Of a stretch of DNA of 7,135 nt, positions 5,664 to 7,135 are shown piece after piece. Made by a program: the position numbers and the translations under genes. Location: NCBI GenBank assembly GCA_039738635.1, contig JBCLLN010000025.1, forward strand, positions 1 to 7,135, written 5' to 3'. Source of the DNA: JBCLLP01 sp039738635 (GTDB lineage Bacteria > Patescibacteriota > Saccharimonadia > CAILAD01 > BJGX01). Every line of letters begins with the position of its first letter. Within the stretch, counting starts at the first letter, position 1. The notes under the pieces are model-generated. The model did not search any database and was not told the origin of the DNA. It saw only the letters and a list, made by a program, of their open reading frames with translations.

Positions 5664-7135
5664 ACCACCTCCAATAATCTAATTGTATCAGTGCCACCGG
5701 CTACATTATGGTTCTTGCCCTGGGCCATAACGACCCAGTCACCCTTAGCTATACTATGCCGATCTTTGAGTTTTTTAAGTATATAGGCCGTAGAGCTTCT
5801 GCTTTTAGCTACTAAGAAAGTCTTGCCACCCCAGACAATAGAGCATTGATTACAAATTCGCTGATTGGGGCTGGCGATAATTACAGGAGAGCTAGGCCTG
5901 AGGCTGGCGATACTTAAGGCGGTTGAGCCTGTAAGAGTTTCTGCAATAATGACTTTGGCCTTGAGCTGCTCGGCCAAGGTAATAGCTGCAAAGCTAATGC
6001 TTGTCTGGGCGGCTGATGATGCAATCCTAGATGATGTACCGGGCTGCCTTGAAAACACTAATCTCATTGTTTGACCAAGCTTAGACATAAGTCCATCCTC
6101 GTTATGCTCATTAACAGACACAATGTCATTATCATCCTGAGATAACTCAAGAGCTACCAGTGTATTCACAAAGTAACTCTCGGCGCTTAATATGATTTTT
6201 TTCATCATCTGGACTGTTTCAATGGGGAATTGCCCGATGGCCGTCTCGCCAGAGAGCATCAATGAATCTACCCCTAAGCTGACTGCGGTAGCTACATCAT
6301 TAGCTTCGGCACGACTAGGGGTGGTGGTGGTCATCATACTTTCCATCATTTGAGTAGCCATTATCACTGGCTTCTTGTGCTTCCTAGCTAGTAGTATTAT
6401 CTCACGACCTATAATTGGTACTAGCTCTGGACCCACTTCAATTGCCAAATCACCCCTAGCAATCATCACGGCATCGCTAGCGATAATTATTCCTTCAAGA
6501 TTTTCTACAGCAGTCTTAGTTTCGATTTTAGCTATTACTTTAGCGTCAGATTTATGCTTAAGTAGTTCATTCTTGACAGCAATTATATCGTTTGGTGTGT
6601 GAGCAAAGCTAACCGCCACATAGTCAGCATCGATCTGTTTGGTGGCCTCCAAATCCTTCTTATCTCTAGGTGATAGTACACCGGTACTAAAGGCAGTATC
6701 AGGAAGATTAATGCCATGATCACTCATAATTTTGCCAGAATTCTTGGCCTTAGAGGTTATAACCCCCCGCACAACTGATACGACTTCGGTCTGTATCTGG
6801 CCATCTCTCAAATATAGCCTGTGGCCTTTTTTAACTTCAGTAGAAAAATCAAACTGGATTGGTAACACCCCGGGCTCTAGCTTATCCTTGGAATAACGAA
6901 ATCTCAAAAGCTGACCAGCCTTAATATCAACTCCCCCCGCCTGAAGCTTGCCAAGCCTTATTTTAGGGCCAGACAAATCCTGGATGATAGCTACCGAACG
7001 GTCGAGCTTTTTGGCGAGCCTACGGACTTCTAGAGCAGTATCATGGTGCCACTTATGAGTACTGTGACTAAAATTCAATCTTATTCCATTAACCCCAGCT
7101 CTTAGGAGATCCTCAATCTTTTCTTGGGTAGCTGG
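5660..7135 (-). CDS. pyk: Pyruvate kinase, 5' end cut by window edge
   Basis: Transfers the phosphate of phosphoenolpyruvate to ADP, giving pyruvate and ATP at the end of glycolysis. The frame is open to the right edge; the first visible residues are PATQEKIEDLLRAG, and roughly a dozen N-terminal residues are missing. A TTG at 7076-7078 falls inside the conserved RLNFSH motif and is not the start. Counting from the first visible residue: RLNFSH 19-24, QDLSGPKIRLG 52-62, the B domain about 64-155, catalytic Lys203 in IAKIET, MIARGDLAIEVG 224-235 with metal-binding Glu205 and Asp229, ATQMMESM 260-267 with Thr261, and MLSGETAIGQFP 293-304. The C-terminal domain follows from about 365, ending GGTDTIRLLEVV. 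About 20 residues more than in E. coli PykF lie between barrel and C-domain (about 330-366). It ends in TGA overlapping tpiA. Confidence 0.96.
   Translation of the reverse strand, partial: PATQEKIEDLLRAGVNGIRLNFSHSTHKWHHDTALEVRRLAKKLDRSVAIIQDLSGPKIRLGKLQAGGVDIKAGQLLRFRYSKDKLEPGVLPIQFDFSTEVKKGHRLYLRDGQIQTEVVSVVRGVITSKAKNSGKIMSDHGINLPDTAFSTGVLSPRDKKDLEATKQIDADYVAVSFAHTPNDIIAVKNELLKHKSDAKVIAKIETKTAVENLEGIIIASDAVMIARGDLAIEVGPELVPIIGREIILLARKHKKPVIMATQMMESMMTTTTPSRAEANDVATAVSLGVDSLMLSGETAIGQFPIETVQMMKKIILSAESYFVNTLVALELSQDDNDIVSVNEHNEDGLMSKLGQTMRLVFSRQPGTSSRIASSAAQTSISFAAITLAEQLKAKVIIAETLTGSTALSIASLRPSSPVIIASPNQRICNQCSIVWGGKTFLVAKSRSSTAYILKKLKDRHSIAKGDWVVMAQGKNHNVAGGTDTIRLLEVV
5667..5672 (-). promoter_or_regulatory. 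Ribosome binding site of tpiA inside the pyk 3' end
   Basis: GGAGGT, a full match to the anti-SD core, ends 3 bases before the tpiA ATG and is embedded in the last codons of pyk. With the ATGA overlap it indicates translational coupling of the two glycolytic genes. Confidence 0.8.

Noticed and set aside
5660..7078. Pyruvate kinase starting at the TTG at 7076-7078
   Set aside because: The TTG is the Leu of the conserved RLNFSH motif, and the conserved PATQEKIEDLLRAG segment continues upstream to the window edge.
1..7135. CRISPR arrays, insertion sequences, tRNA or rRNA genes, defence or toxin systems
   Set aside because: Nearly the whole window is taken up by six intact or edge-cut housekeeping or cell-wall genes, and the gaps are too short and lack the needed repeats or folds.

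Overview
The window is a dense, single-direction block: all six genes lie on the minus strand, so transcription runs from high to low coordinates. In that order they are pyruvate kinase (pyk, 5' end cut by the right edge), triosephosphate isomerase (tpiA), family I inorganic pyrophosphatase (ppa), a PcrA/UvrD-type helicase, an RpfB-type resuscitation-promoting factor, and 16S rRNA dimethyltransferase (ksgA/rsmA, 3' end cut by the left edge). No plus-strand gene, RNA gene, insertion sequence or CRISPR array is visible.

Organism: a moderately low-GC bacterium using the standard stop codons. UGA ends pyk in an ATGA overlap with tpiA, UAG ends ppa, and UAA ends the others, which argues against the UGA=Gly code of Absconditabacteria/Gracilibacteria. 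Strong Shine-Dalgarno sites precede tpiA and ppa. The three-repeat DUF348-G5-Rpf architecture and the rpfB-ksgA order are Actinobacteria-like, but the base composition is far from GC-rich actinobacteria. A Patescibacteria lineage such as Saccharibacteria is my best guess; this is an inference and not proven by the window.

Right part (4324-7135): pyk and tpiA overlap by 4 bp and give two glycolytic steps under coupled translation. ppa follows after 65 bp with its own promoter-like -10/-35 and a good SD, and clears pyrophosphate made by biosynthesis. Middle (2132-4273): the helicase, with all superfamily 1 motifs and the C-terminal Tudor-like segment that binds RNA polymerase in PcrA; its ATG sits six bases after a perfect TATAAT, which suggests a possible leaderless transcript.

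Left part (1-2131): the most interesting segment. A consensus promoter (TTGACA-18-TAGAAT) precedes a leader hairpin that looks like an intrinsic terminator and also holds the only good SD for rpfB in its 3' arm. The open reading frame runs 28 codons upstream of the first ATG, encodes a basic tail in front of the membrane segment, and has no ATG, GTG or TTG, so initiation at AUU just after the hairpin is proposed. ksgA follows after 38 bp with no SD, so cell-wall lysis/growth restart and ribosome maturation appear to share one switchable leader. An RNA switch controlling rpfB-ksgA is known in Mycobacterium tuberculosis; the one here looks different and shorter.
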